From Petasospora fabianii (lineage: Eukaryota; Ascomycota; Saccharomycetes; Phaffomycetales; Wickerhamomycetaceae): 64,000 bases of DNA. Made by a program: the position numbers and the translations under genes. The notes under the pieces were generated by a model. That model had not been told where the DNA came from. It did not search any database and worked only from the letters and a program-made list of their open reading frames with translations. This document shows, piece by piece, positions 1-12,658 of the stretch. The stretch is taken from positions 3,064,647 to 3,128,646 of the forward strand of contig CP048715.1 in NCBI GenBank assembly GCA_022641835.1, given 5' to 3'. Position 1 is the stretch's first letter. Every line of letters starts with the position of its first letter.

Positions 1-162
1 ACGGCCTCTCCAATAACAGTCACTTCAACAACATCAATTTTATCCGAGTGTAAGGTTGAACCCGCCGCTCTTTCTATTGCAGAGAATGGAGCCACTCTAT
101 CAAGTGCAAGGGCCAATGTTGCTGCCTTGATTGGATTAATGGTGATAATTGGTGTTGCTTGA
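1..162 (+). CDS. C-terminal fragment of a GPI-anchored cell-surface protein (5' end outside window)
   Basis: Reading frame 1 is open from the first base of the window to a TGA at 160-162 and gives 53 residues. The segment is Ser/Thr-rich, then has a small-residue stretch (AENGATLSSARA), and ends in a hydrophobic tail (ANVAALIGLMVIIGVA) with nothing after it. That is the usual layout of a GPI-attachment signal: omega-site region, spacer, C-terminal hydrophobic segment. The mature protein would be placed at the plasma membrane or cell wall. The parent family cannot be told from the tail. It converges on the membrane-protein gene that ends at 357. Confidence 0.6.
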   Translation, partial: TASPITVTSTTSILSECKVEPAALSIAENGATLSSARANVAALIGLMVIIGVA

Positions 163-356
163 TGTAGATCAAAATTCCTTTGCTACGATTGATGAACTTA
201 TGAACTTTCAACTTTTGCATTTTGCTATATGACTTCCTGAATTGAACTAGGAAGGGTTATACACTACGGATTCCATAAACTAGACTGCTTAATTCATTCA
301 TTAGCATAAAGAAATAACACATGATTAATCATTAGCAACATGTTCGTCACAATTTC

Positions 357-1892
357 CTAAACCATACGTGTTGGCTGAGGGAATAATATAGCCCTAGAGT
401 AAATAAGTCGGTATTTAACATTACTGTCGTTTTGCTTCTCAATATCGTTTACAATAGACTTACCACTCTCTCCACCATCGTCACATTCCAACTCATATAT
501 CACTCTCACGCCCTTATCCTGCACGGTCAAATAGAGAACAATTTGTTTAATCCTTCTCCAATCTTCACCACTCCCAGAGCCTTCAAAGATAGCACATATG
601 TCATCAACAACAAAGGGACACACATGTGTAGTCATTAAAGATCCTTCTTCAGCCTCGTCTAACACCTTAGCTTCCCAAACGTCCTCATTGAGTAAAGAGG
701 ATGAAAGAGGAGTGGGGATAATTTGATTCAAGGAAGGAACTGTAAGGACGAAATGATAATGTATGTTATTTGAAAGACGTGAACGCAACTCGTAGCCAAT
801 GTTGGTGATTGCAACCGAATGGATCTTGGTGACTAGATGCTGTGATGAGGTTGTTGTCAGTGGGAGATCTGAATGCAGCGTGTCGGATATAATGGAGAGT
901 ACACGGAGTTTTGAGGAAGTGGAGGTTCTCTGTGAGCTATTATCTGCTATATTGACAGTATTACTGATGGTTGTAAATGGTGTGGCGGTGAGTGCTGTCC
1001 CGTTGCTTAATCTATTGGCAGAGACAGCAACGAGAGCACTCGAGAACACGAAGGTGGCCACACCTAACCAGGCAACACTTATTGAAACCTTTTTCATTAT
1101 GCAGTCCTGTGAGAGGCGGACAATGAGCTCCTGCTTTGATGTCACCAAGGACAAGTTGGCACCGGATAAGGTGATGGTATCATTGAATAAATCGTAAACA
1201 CTCTGCATGCCATTCAACAAAGAAGTCGTCAAGTTATCAGCATTAGCGATAGATGACTCACCATCGTAGCTCAGAAGCTCATTGAATAGGGCTAAGCTAG
1301 TATAATCAACGGTGTAACTGCTGTTGTATTGTGAAATCAACTTCCCTGGATCCGTACAGTCCCAATTACCATACTTGGCCGTTGAATAGATGGCACTCGC
1401 ACTCCACATTGTTAAAGAGCTGAGCTCTGTACCAGATACACCGCTGGCGTAAACACCTTCTGAGGTTGACAAAGTGGAGAATAAACCATTTAGAGAGGTC
1501 AACTCTGTACTGGAAAGCATCGAGTTGGAGACACGAGAGAATGCATAGGGGATAAGAGAAAAGGACGTGTGGGAAAGAGCGGTAAAGACGCCAGTGGCAG
1601 CACCCAATGAGATGGTGGACTTAAGAGAGGAGAGGATGATGGAAGTAGAGTTGACACTGGATCCTTCGGCTTTAAACAAAGTCGCAGTGATATTGGATGA
1701 CCCAAGTAAAGAGTCAATCTCTGAGGCAAAGGAGGGAAGCGAAGAGTTGTTGTTGCCAATGAGATCACCACTGATTCCAATGAGGACAATGGCTAAAAGT
1801 ACCTGGAGAGTTCGTGCAAAGCCCGCATAGACCGTTATATCTGTGGATCCGAGACCAGTCAAGATGTTGACAATCCAGATAGGGAGTGCCAT
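357..1892 (-). CDS. Unassigned multi-pass membrane protein, MARVEL-like topology possible
   Basis: The open frame extends to 1937 but begins there with TTG; the first ATG is at 1892 and gives 511 residues. Hydrophobic segments lie at about residues 24-45 (LQVLLAIVLIGISGDLI), 97-119 and 269-291 (SVAWLGVATFVFSSALVAV). Between them are long Ser/Thr/Asn-rich stretches with several N-glycosylation sequons. A roughly 220-residue soluble C-terminal region follows the last segment. The first membrane segment recalls fungal MARVEL-type proteins (Nce102 or Sur7-like plasma-membrane organisers), but I do not recognise the family firmly and assign no function. Codon use looks like that of a modestly expressed gene. 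Confidence 0.6.
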   Translation of the reverse strand: MALPIWIVNILTGLGSTDITVYAGFARTLQVLLAIVLIGISGDLIGNNNSSLPSFASEIDSLLGSSNITATLFKAEGSSVNSTSIILSSLKSTISLGAATGVFTALSHTSFSLIPYAFSRVSNSMLSSTELTSLNGLFSTLSTSEGVYASGVSGTELSSLTMWSASAIYSTAKYGNWDCTDPGKLISQYNSSYTVDYTSLALFNELLSYDGESSIANADNLTTSLLNGMQSVYDLFNDTITLSGANLSLVTSKQELIVRLSQDCIMKKVSISVAWLGVATFVFSSALVAVSANRLSNGTALTATPFTTISNTVNIADNSSQRTSTSSKLRVLSIISDTLHSDLPLTTTSSQHLVTKIHSVAITNIGYELRSRLSNNIHYHFVLTVPSLNQIIPTPLSSSLLNEDVWEAKVLDEAEEGSLMTTHVCPFVVDDICAIFEGSGSGEDWRRIKQIVLYLTVQDKGVRVIYELECDDGGESGKSIVNDIEKQNDSNVKYRLIYSRAILFPQPTRMV

Positions 1893-2274
1893 TGTTGGTG
1901 ATGTTGATGATCTGTAATCCGGGGAAAGGCCAAACAAAGGGGATGGCGCGTCGTATGTGTGTTATATACAATTGACAAGGCAGGTTGATCTAAATGCTAA
2001 CTTCTCGGAAGCGACTTTATTATGGAAGTTGAGTATAATGCTTATGATATCCTCGATGCTGTAGAAGGGAGAAGTTCATAACAGAGCCATCTGCGAGTTT
2101 CTGCATTCCGAAAGTTTAGATTCGCCACTCCACAGGTTAAACGCACATCATCCCCTGAACTCTCCAATTTTATATGTTTAAGTAGAACATACAAGGACAC
2201 CTCCAGTATCAGGATAGCTAGTATATCTACAATATAAACTTACACCAAATCGTATCGTGTAATTAGATGGGGCC
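1893..2274. other. Intergenic region between two minus-strand genes
   Basis: About 380 bases between the ATG of the membrane protein and the stop codon of the next minus-strand gene. It should hold the promoter of the first and the 3' UTR of the second. I see no RNA gene or clear repeat. Confidence 0.5.
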
Positions 2275-4452
2275 TTATGGACCTGGGATATAAAAAGGTG
2301 AAAGACTTGCACCCATCTGATTCAACAATATCGACGAAGAGCTCTTTTGCAACATACCACTAGTAGGAGGCGACATCACCGTGTTCAGAAACCCACTTGG
2401 TGTAAATCCAGCTGGTGTGAACCCTGTCGGGGTCATCCCCGTTGCCGGTGGTAACATTGGCGGTAATGGGAACTCTGGCTTGATCAACATATCGTCGTGT
2501 CCCTGTATGGAACCAATGCTATCACCACGGGTTTCACTGACGCTTGATGCCGAAGTAGCGGACTCTGGGTGTGTCATTTGGTGATGTGGATGGGAACTGT
2601 GTATCTGCGGAGCGAAAGGGTCCACCGATGGCGATTGAGAATGTTGCTTGGCACTTTCTTCAAAGACATCCAATCCCTCATCACCATCGTCATCATCTCC
2701 AAAAAGATCCATAGTGGTGGATCCTCTCTTACCACTCATTATCGAGCCCGAGGCCGATGCCTCACTTAGTCTTCTAGCTTCTAAAAGACTTGAAATCTTG
2801 GAGAATAGGGCACGGGGGAGGTCCAGATTGGATTTGTATCTTAACACCATCGAATAGATTGTACTGAGCATATCATATGCATAAGATGTATCCTTGTAAT
2901 CTGTAGACATGATGGTAAATGTATAGAGTGAGTCCGCAATCTCCAATAGTTTGGCACTAACATCTGGTCCATTAGATTCGAATGCGAAATCAGGGAGTCC
3001 CTTAACGTGATTGAGGAAATCTTGTGCGATTTTGAGTGGGAATCGGACACTGAAACAGTCATCAAGTGGTGGAGAGACCGCATTTGGATTGATAAGGAAG
3101 TTCTCCGATGCAATGAGCCATCCAAGGGATTGAAGCCACGCCTTTGAGATCATCACATTGACAATTTGAGCATTAGAGACGATTTTGTTAACGTCAATTT
3201 TGCGTTCAAGAGTCTGTTGAAGTTGGAGCAGCCATTGTTTTTTCAAGTCATTCGAGTGGTTTTGAAGGAAGTCTTGAAGGATATTAATCTCTGGGATCTG
3301 AAGCATTGAATTGTTGGAACGGTCTGTCTTGAGAACTTTCGTATGTAGCTCAACATAAAATTGCTTGTCAGTGGCACTAGAGATACGACAAAGCGATATG
3401 AATCCATAGAGAAGATCAGGGTATTCTTCAAATTCTTGGTCCGGGATTGGGATTGTCGGTTCGAGCAGCACGGGTAGGTTTGTTTCGAAACTTATAAATC
3501 TCTCGGTGACAAGAAGCAAGTAGTAAATCTTCTTATGTCGATGAGCTTCGAGTGGAGTTTCATGCAAAATTGTTTCTGGGTCATGAAGCATAAGGATGTG
3601 TGCTAATGAGACAGACTCACGAAGGTAAATGAGTCCCTTTGGATTCTCTCCATGAGTGTTTGAGTGATACTTGTGAAGGAAAAAAGATGTTAGCAGCAAT
3701 TCAAGGTTTGGGTTACTCTTCAATTGGTACTCGAATATAATTCTTCTTGCCTCCTGAGCATAGACACCAGCATCGGGGCAGTTTTCCACAGTTTGGAAAG
3801 CATCTGTAGATTTGAGAAAGTTGTGATATCTAGCAACGGTAGCACATAATGCACAACATAGGGCATACTCCTGTGCATTGGTCTCATCAATGACGATCTC
3901 AAAATTTTCATCTGGTCCTGTCATTCTCAATGCTTCAGCTACTGTACCATATTCAGGGGATTTTTTCAAGATAGCAACTGATCTAGCGATGGACATCACT
4001 GGCCATATGCCATAGAACCAAGTCTGATATATTTCGAAGTAAGGTAGCAGTTTCTTCAACGAGAAGGCTCTCGGCCCATTCATTACCATTGACTGTGTCG
4101 GTGTTATAAGAGAGGCAGTGACCGTATCAGTGGTATGTGGTAGTGCTGTATTGGAGATGGAGCTGGCGGTGATTGAGCCTGTGATTGTGACTGGTGCTGC
4201 GGCAGGGGTTGTTGTTGTTGTTGTTGTTGTTGTGATGAGGTTACGAATGCTCTCCCTTGTCTTTTGCTTGATCTTCTTGGGACCAGACTTCTGTCGCACA
4301 CGAACGTTTGTGCATTCAATGTCATGATTTGTGCAGTTGGTGCACTTGCCCGTTTGACTGGTGGATATATCACAGCGGACACGGCGTACAGCACACGCGT
4401 CGCAAGGGCGGGACTGGACACGTTTAGACTTTTCTTGTTGGGCTGGGGCCAT
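2275..4452 (-). CDS. Zn(II)2Cys6 transcription factor, maltose-activator (MAL/Suc1-like) type
   Basis: A 725-residue fungal binuclear zinc cluster regulator. The cluster is at residues 17-47 with spacing C-x2-C-x6-C-x9-C-x2-C-x6-C, followed by a basic linker (QKSGPKKIKQK) like that of MAL activators. A Thr run comes next, then a fungal-specific transcription factor domain whose opening (YFEIYQTWFYGIWPVMS) resembles maltose/sucrose regulators such as Mal63 and Candida Suc1. The C-terminal part is Ser/Pro/His-rich with an acidic patch (FGDDDDGDEG), a plausible activation region. The frame stays open upstream to 4842, but that part starts at TTG and is low-complexity; the ATG at 4452 sits just before the DNA-binding domain. 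The target genes are unknown: no maltase or permease lies nearby. Confidence 0.85.
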   Translation of the reverse strand: MAPAQQEKSKRVQSRPCDACAVRRVRCDISTSQTGKCTNCTNHDIECTNVRVRQKSGPKKIKQKTRESIRNLITTTTTTTTTPAAAPVTITGSITASSISNTALPHTTDTVTASLITPTQSMVMNGPRAFSLKKLLPYFEIYQTWFYGIWPVMSIARSVAILKKSPEYGTVAEALRMTGPDENFEIVIDETNAQEYALCCALCATVARYHNFLKSTDAFQTVENCPDAGVYAQEARRIIFEYQLKSNPNLELLLTSFFLHKYHSNTHGENPKGLIYLRESVSLAHILMLHDPETILHETPLEAHRHKKIYYLLLVTERFISFETNLPVLLEPTIPIPDQEFEEYPDLLYGFISLCRISSATDKQFYVELHTKVLKTDRSNNSMLQIPEINILQDFLQNHSNDLKKQWLLQLQQTLERKIDVNKIVSNAQIVNVMISKAWLQSLGWLIASENFLINPNAVSPPLDDCFSVRFPLKIAQDFLNHVKGLPDFAFESNGPDVSAKLLEIADSLYTFTIMSTDYKDTSYAYDMLSTIYSMVLRYKSNLDLPRALFSKISSLLEARRLSEASASGSIMSGKRGSTTMDLFGDDDDGDEGLDVFEESAKQHSQSPSVDPFAPQIHSSHPHHQMTHPESATSASSVSETRGDSIGSIQGHDDMLIKPEFPLPPMLPPATGMTPTGFTPAGFTPSGFLNTVMSPPTSGMLQKSSSSILLNQMGASLSPFYIPGP

Positions 4453-5629
4453 GACTATATATTGTATGTGTGGGGCGGGAGGGTAAGCTGAACGAGCGGT
4501 TGGGCGGCAGTGGTCCCTATAATGTTGTGTGTTGTGAGTCGTGGACGTAGTCTTTAGTGGTTGTACTTGTAGCGACTGTCTCTGTGTATGTGTATGTGTG
4601 TGTGTGGGGTGAGGTGACCGCGGGGTCTGGGGGTTATTGGGGTTTTTATACGAACGGCTAGCGGTAAGCAGAATGGGTGGTCCGTCGAGCGCGGTAATGC
4701 GGCTGTCTGGGAGGTTTGGGGCTTTGTCTGAATCTTGGAGCCGGCAGGAGGCACGCGAAGCGGAGCGGAGACGCGGGGAAGGGCCATCTGGGATGGGGAC
4801 CACCTGGCTCCTCTCGATATCGTGTATTAGACTCAGAAACAACCATAATTTACAGAACAGCTACCCCTTACCTTCCCTCTTCTACCTTCCTTCACACTGT
4901 ACAGTACTCGCTCGCAACTCAGAGACCACCCCGGAGACTTGCGCCAAACGTGGGGTGGCACCAAAGCAGTCGCGAGTCAGCGGAGTCATTCATCAAATTG
5001 CCGGCGGTTCTTCCTGTTCCGACAAACTCGTTTCGCACAAGACGAAGGCGAGAGAGAGAGAGACTGTGTGTGTTGATGTATGTGTGTGGGTGGGTGGGTG
5101 GACAGAGTAGCATTAAGAAGCTAGTAGAAGTATACGATAATAAAGTCAAATTTAAGAGCCCGCTTGATCTGCAAATGAGGCTCAGATCTGGAGACCATCC
5201 CCTGGCGGCTGGCGGTTGGCGGCTGGGATGACTGGTGACGGATGACGGCATGGCAGACAAGTGTGCAGCAATCTGCCATCTTTCGGAGCGGGGGTCCCGA
5301 TATCACTAACGGATCATCGTTAGTTTGTTCAACGATACCTACTGCAACCCTCACAACACGGAAAAACTGTCCATGCACCCGCATCTATTTCGGAGACTAC
5401 ATCTGTTCTCCGGGCCGATTGTTTTAATGAGGGGAGGTAGGCTTGGGTCGGTAATGTACAGCGCTTACGATCTTAGGACCTCCGCGTGGCACCACCGGTC
5501 TTCGCCGACATGAGATGGAGAGATCAACTGTATAACATCTGTATCATCAATATTTAACACTCAAATCTATCTATTTGGTGGAATAACCAAAAAAAAACAT
5601 GGTATTTAAGACACCTGAGAAAAAAATAA
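4453..5629. other. Intergenic region with GT/GA simple repeats
   Basis: This stretch holds the promoter of the Zn2Cys6 gene and then about 1 kb with no convincing gene. A TGTG-rich tract lies near 4577-4605. A GA run followed by a TGTG/GGGT-rich tract lies at about 5049-5105. Short open frames here have no family resemblance and overlap one another on both strands. Confidence 0.5.
5049..5105. repeat. Low-complexity (GA)n then (TG)n/(GGGT)n tract
   Basis: A run of alternating GA is followed directly by TG-rich and GGGTGGGT-type sequence. It is simple sequence without a coding frame that resembles a protein. Confidence 0.6.
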
Positions 5630-5710
5630 CGACATCTGCAGGATTCGAACCTGCGCGGGTAAACCCAAAAGATTTCTAATCTTTCGCCTTAACCACTCGG
5701 CCAAGATGCC
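5630..5710 (-). tRNA. tRNA-Ser(AGA)
   Basis: On the minus strand an 81-nt sequence folds as a type II tRNA. It has a 7-bp acceptor stem with one G-U pair, a D arm containing GGCCGAGTGGTTAAGG (A box) and an anticodon stem AAAGA/TCTTT with loop TTAGAAA. A serine-type variable arm follows, then the T arm with GGTTCGAATCC (B box). The anticodon is AGA, read as IGA after editing. It is intronless and very close to yeast tRNA-Ser(AGA). A run of six T on the transcribed strand just downstream (5622-5627) is the Pol III terminator. Confidence 0.95.
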
Positions 5711-8091
<2,381 letters not shown>

Positions 8092-11000
8092 ATGTTACGT
8101 TAATTAGATCATGTATAATAATAAAGTCGAAATATTTTGGATAATAAACCCCTCCCCGTCCTTCGTAGCCCGTCAATACTGCAGTATAAGACACGAGAAG
8201 TACTAGTGCATGAGACGGTTTCACAACATAGATCTGAAGGCAGAGGGTAAGAGAGAGAGCTGTAAAGATGGCATGATACTGGAGAGAGTGTGTTGCGCGT
8301 ACCGCCGCGATTCCGCGATTACTTCCTCATCTGGACTCTTTCCCCCTCTTCTGTTGGGAGGAGGGGCTCCCCTCATCTGCCAGGCTGCCACATGGCAGAC
8401 CGTTTAAAGTTGGCGCCGGGGTGATGACAGATCTGGCTCTTTCGCTTGCAGATGAGACGGCAGGAGCGTCTCTGTGAGCGTTCTTCAACTCTTTCACCAC
8501 GAGCGATGCCAGAGGGGCTCCTCTTCCATCCTTTCACCTGTCCTGGCCTGTCCTGGCTGGCTTTCCGGACTGGCCAATCACACTTCCTCACAACCCAGTG
8601 GGAATTGGGTGTCCCGGGACGTCCTCACCTGTGCACACCTGCGTCCGAAGGTGCGCTCTCAAGCGTCGAGCGCGTCCAAAACAGACTTCCACGTTGAGAA
8701 GCCAGAATCCACACTTTCTCGCTAGCTAAACGCCGAGGAGCTCAGAGCTGGCGGAGCACCAGCCAGCGGGAAGGGGAGGGGCGAACAATATACAAGAGCT
8801 TTTGTGTTTGTGAAAAGATTCTCATTTCTTTGTCTTCTTGGCGTCAATACTCAGAGATCTTTGAGTTGTTCATTTATTGGGACTTATGCCCTCTCATCTC
8901 TGCCCTGCGCCCGGGGGCGCTCAGTTGATGTCCATCAACGGCCGCCCGGACATTCACCGTTTATGTCTGCCAAAAATCACTGCTTAGGGCTGTCCCCGAT
9001 GACTTTTGGGGAGTCATTGCTCTCAAACAGAACTGAGAGCCGTAAGAGTTTCACAGGTAGGGCATCAACAGATGTCCATCTCTGATACCTTACTAGTAAA
9101 CTAGGGCTAACCTTACACCTGACAGCTTAAACAGCTGAACGCGCCGCTGATGGGCTTAGCTCCGAGACCCCTACAACGACCATGCTTTTATGTGTAATAA
9201 ACACCCAACGTTTGTCTCTCACTGTCTGATCCCCAGCTTGACACTTGACGCTTGTCCCGTCGATTGCCTTCCTAATGGGACCCCACGGCTGGCCCACGAC
9301 TGACATCAAGTTCCCTTCCGCTGGCCCAGCTGCCAGGCCCACTACTACTGCTTTCTTTAGACAGCCAGAAGCACTGGAAGAAGATCAGGCGCCAAGATAG
9401 AGCAGATCTATTCAGTTTACCGAGGTTTCGTCTGGTACAAAACGCTGCAAAGATAAATCGGACTCCTAAAAAGGACAGGTTACCCCACGCAAGCGATGGC
9501 CACCACCTTCAAGAGACAAACCTATGCTTTTGACACCCATGTCTTGTGAGCTCATCTCGCAATTGGCTACAACTAGTGATCTGGTCAAACTCGTGAGAAA
9601 TAGTGAAAACCGTAACTCGGCAATGGTCCTTTCTGTGCCACTGATACAATCCAGCGATATACTTGTCGCCTAACCTATATACGACCAACAGATATGTTAC
9701 CCTTCGTGTTTTTCGCATGTATTCAATTCCCCCCACATTGCTTTTTGGGGGAAGGGCAACGGGGTTCACATTCATGTCCGCGGTTATGAGCCCTGTCTGT
9801 CCCGGAGTTCAACGTGGGTCCCTTGTCCGCTGGCATGAAGGGTTCCATCACCATTGAGTATGGAGGCCACAACAAAACTAGACATACAACCCGATAAAGA
9901 GCTGATGTTGCTTATCACAATCACTTTGAACAACTGGTAAAAGATATGACTGTACCGTCAATAGTGTTGTTCTAACGCCAAGGACAACCGGCTCTTCAGG
10001 AGAGACGTCTAGATGGGTGTCAAAATACTATATCACAAACGGGTGTATATGACGAGGGAGGTACTGTCAGCGTTAATAGATGTATCCAATCAAAAAAAGA
10101 TTCCCGGGGTACTGAACATCTTTCATTGAATGCTTTGTAACTTGAAAATATGTCAAATCTCCTTCAGTATAGTGACTTTAGAAGACACGTCAAACTATAC
10201 CATGATCAAGCATATGATAAGTAATACTATGACTCTTGACAGATGTATGCCATTTGGCACATGTATATACCCATAAATTCTTGCAGTCAAGATCACTGGC
10301 ATTATTGCTAACCCCAGTGTCCATTTTGTCGAATGGATCCCGAACCCAATTGGCTAATGCCAAAACAGGTGTAGGTGTCGAAAAAAGAGGTGTACATGTC
10401 ACTTTGTCCACCTGGGGAGTCAAGTCGACTCAAACAGCAATGGTGTTGTGGCTTGCACAGCTACGCTTTTGTCAAATGGGTGAGATGTGTACAGTTGTAA
10501 GAGAGTATGGCGTTTGACGTCTTGTTTACGAGACTTCCATTGCGATGAACAAATTGAGATGCTCCAGCTGTCTACCCTATGAGCAGATGACAGTGAGGCA
10601 ACAAACATTCACCTACTTGATTGAACTGCCATGATCCGAAATCGGTGTAACAACATGGTGTGGATTCTCCGGCGGCGCCGCTGTCCCAGTGCGTGTGGCC
10701 TTACCACTGATCGTGTAGATAAGAAGCTTTAAGGTACGGCCACGCTGAATTTTTCTCTTCAAGCGATGAGGTGAGCTCTTAAATAAGGGCCCACTAGAAG
10801 GGTAGCAAGTTGGCCAGAATTTAACTAAAATTTCGTAGTTGAGTCAATCAGTATATGCTCTCTTATTATACATAATTTTGTGAAGATCAGATGGCCTTGG
10901 ACCACAATTATTCGCTACTTACCGATGGCCATTAGCCACTGGCCGCCCCTCCAACGTCCCTCCCACCTCAAAAAGAAACTGCGCGATTCTCATGTCCCTT

Positions 11001-11353
11001 GTCCGGGCGCGCGCGCATTTGTCCGCGGTGGCGCCCCGAATTCCCGGAGCAGCTGGCTGTGGACAATCACCGAAGTCATATAAAAGTGTCAATGCCGGCA
11101 CACAGCTTGAAATAGAGGTGTTTCTTAACAACCACCACTCGAACAGGCTGTCACCAGACACCACCGCAGCAACAACGCCTTTGCTTGTTCTCTCATACAG
11201 CAGACTGACCGCTGCTCTCCCATAAAGGAACTCTATTCCCCATCTGCCCTCACTCATCGAGCGCTTCGAGCCCCCAGCGCATCGCCCGGTCCAGACACAC
11301 ACCCGGTATCATCTAGCTCAGCTCAGCTGCTAAGCTCTGCGCAACGTTATTTC
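8092..11353. other. 3.26-kb region without a recognisable gene
   Basis: Between the MET17 stop and the CTH-like gene I find only short frames with no family resemblance and no tRNA or known small RNA. Base composition is mixed, with GC-rich patches around 8,290-8,760 and 10,990-11,060. The last few hundred bases should be the promoter and long leader of the CTH-like gene, with a TATA-like element at 11079-11086. The rest is unexplained. Confidence 0.5.
11079..11086 (+). promoter_or_regulatory. TATA-like element upstream of CTH-like gene
   Basis: TATAAAAG lies about 270 bp before the ATG at 11354. If used, it implies a 5' leader of roughly 200 nt or more. The assignment rests on sequence only. 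Confidence 0.35.
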
Positions 11354-12658
11354 ATGTCGTGGGACTACAACTACAACTTTGCTAACATCCAGGTGCAAGC
11401 TCCCTTTGACAAGAACCAGGTTGAGCTCTCTGCCCAGTTGTCTGACGTGCAAAAGACCTCTTTCTCGTCCGCCTCTTCAGAATCCACCGCCTCTTCCGCT
11501 CACAGACGCAGCATGGCCACAGACTACGTGACAGACAGCGAGATGGAGTCCAAACTTTTACCACAGAACCTGTGGGGAGACTCCAAATCACTCGCATCTG
11601 CTACAGCTCACACAGCTGCTGTTGCTAATAGGGCAAATACCATCGAGGAACAACGTTTTTTGCAGTCACAGTTATCTGGCCCAGACCTTTGGTATTCGTC
11701 GGACTATACCCAGCCCACAGTCTCCGCACACGACGTGGGATCGTCCGCATCCTCCGTATTTGACATGAAGATGAACTCACACCCGCATCCTCCTCGCACA
11801 CAAGTATCCACCCCGGCTAGCAGCAACACCCCTAACTCGCTCTCTCATTACGGACTGTCAGGTATGTCATCGTTTCAGGGCATCGTCTCACCAGCTACTG
11901 CATCGTCACCGCTCGTGATGCCGTTGTCAATGTCCCAGCAGCAAAGCCAACCCCAGATGGCATCACAACAGCAGCAGCAACAACAACAGGGCATTCATCA
12001 GTTCACACAACAGGGCATCCAACAGCCATTACCACAGGGAGCCATGCCTCAGATAACCACTGCACAACTTCTCAACAACACGCAGAACATGCTTCAGAGT
12101 TATCAACAGCAGCAGGTGTACCTTGAGCAGCTTCAACAGCAGCAGCAACAGATTATGCAGAACCCACTTTTCCTACAACAACAAGCTCAGCTTGTATCTC
12201 AACAACTTCAGCAGTTGCAATTACAACTTCAGCTTCAACAACAGCAGATTGAGTCGCTTAATGCGAAGAAACTTGAATCGGACAAGCTTCCCTTAACAGA
12301 GGAGAACTTGACAAAGCTTCAACAATCACCGACTGAGAAGAACGCACAAGCTAATAACGATCAGAATAATACTCAGAACAATAACAACAACAACAATAAT
12401 ACAACTACACAGGCCAAATCTTCACACTCTTCGGAGAACAAGTCGACAGTAAACACTGAACTCTACAAGACAGAACTGTGTACAACTTTCCTCAAGTCAG
12501 GTTCTTGTCCATATGGAAACAAGTGTCAATTTGCCCACGGTGAAAATGAGCTCAAGGTTGTTGAAAGAGGATCCAAATGGAGATCAAAACCTTGTGCCAA
12601 CTGGACAAAGACTGGCTCATGTCGTTATGGAAACAGATGTTGTTTCAAGCATGAATAA
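11354..12658 (+). CDS. CTH1: Tandem CCCH zinc-finger mRNA-decay factor (Cth1/Cth2, tristetraprolin family)
   Basis: A 434-residue protein whose C-terminal end is a tandem zinc finger. Both fingers have the C-x8-C-x5-C-x3-H spacing (first C-TTFLKSGS-C, second C-ANWTKTGS-C). Each is preceded by the lead-in typical of the family (YKTELC; WRSKPC). The family binds UAUUUAU-type AU-rich elements in 3' UTRs and recruits decay factors; in S. cerevisiae Cth1/Cth2 reshape metabolism under iron shortage. The long N-terminal part is Ser/Thr-rich with several poly-Gln tracts and an Asn run. The protein ends at the second finger with almost no tail. It is probably the single counterpart of CTH1 and TIS11/CTH2. 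AU-rich elements lie downstream of its stop. Confidence 0.93.
   Translation: MSWDYNYNFANIQVQAPFDKNQVELSAQLSDVQKTSFSSASSESTASSAHRRSMATDYVTDSEMESKLLPQNLWGDSKSLASATAHTAAVANRANTIEEQRFLQSQLSGPDLWYSSDYTQPTVSAHDVGSSASSVFDMKMNSHPHPPRTQVSTPASSNTPNSLSHYGLSGMSSFQGIVSPATASSPLVMPLSMSQQQSQPQMASQQQQQQQQGIHQFTQQGIQQPLPQGAMPQITTAQLLNNTQNMLQSYQQQQVYLEQLQQQQQQIMQNPLFLQQQAQLVSQQLQQLQLQLQLQQQQIESLNAKKLESDKLPLTEENLTKLQQSPTEKNAQANNDQNNTQNNNNNNNNTTTQAKSSHSSENKSTVNTELYKTELCTTFLKSGSCPYGNKCQFAHGENELKVVERGSKWRSKPCANWTKTGSCRYGNRCCFKHE

Noticed and set aside
4453-4842. N-terminal 130-residue extension of the Zn2Cys6 gene at 2275-4452
   Set aside because: The extended frame begins at TTG, is compositionally odd and crosses GT-rich simple sequence. 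The ATG at 4452 lies directly before the zinc cluster.
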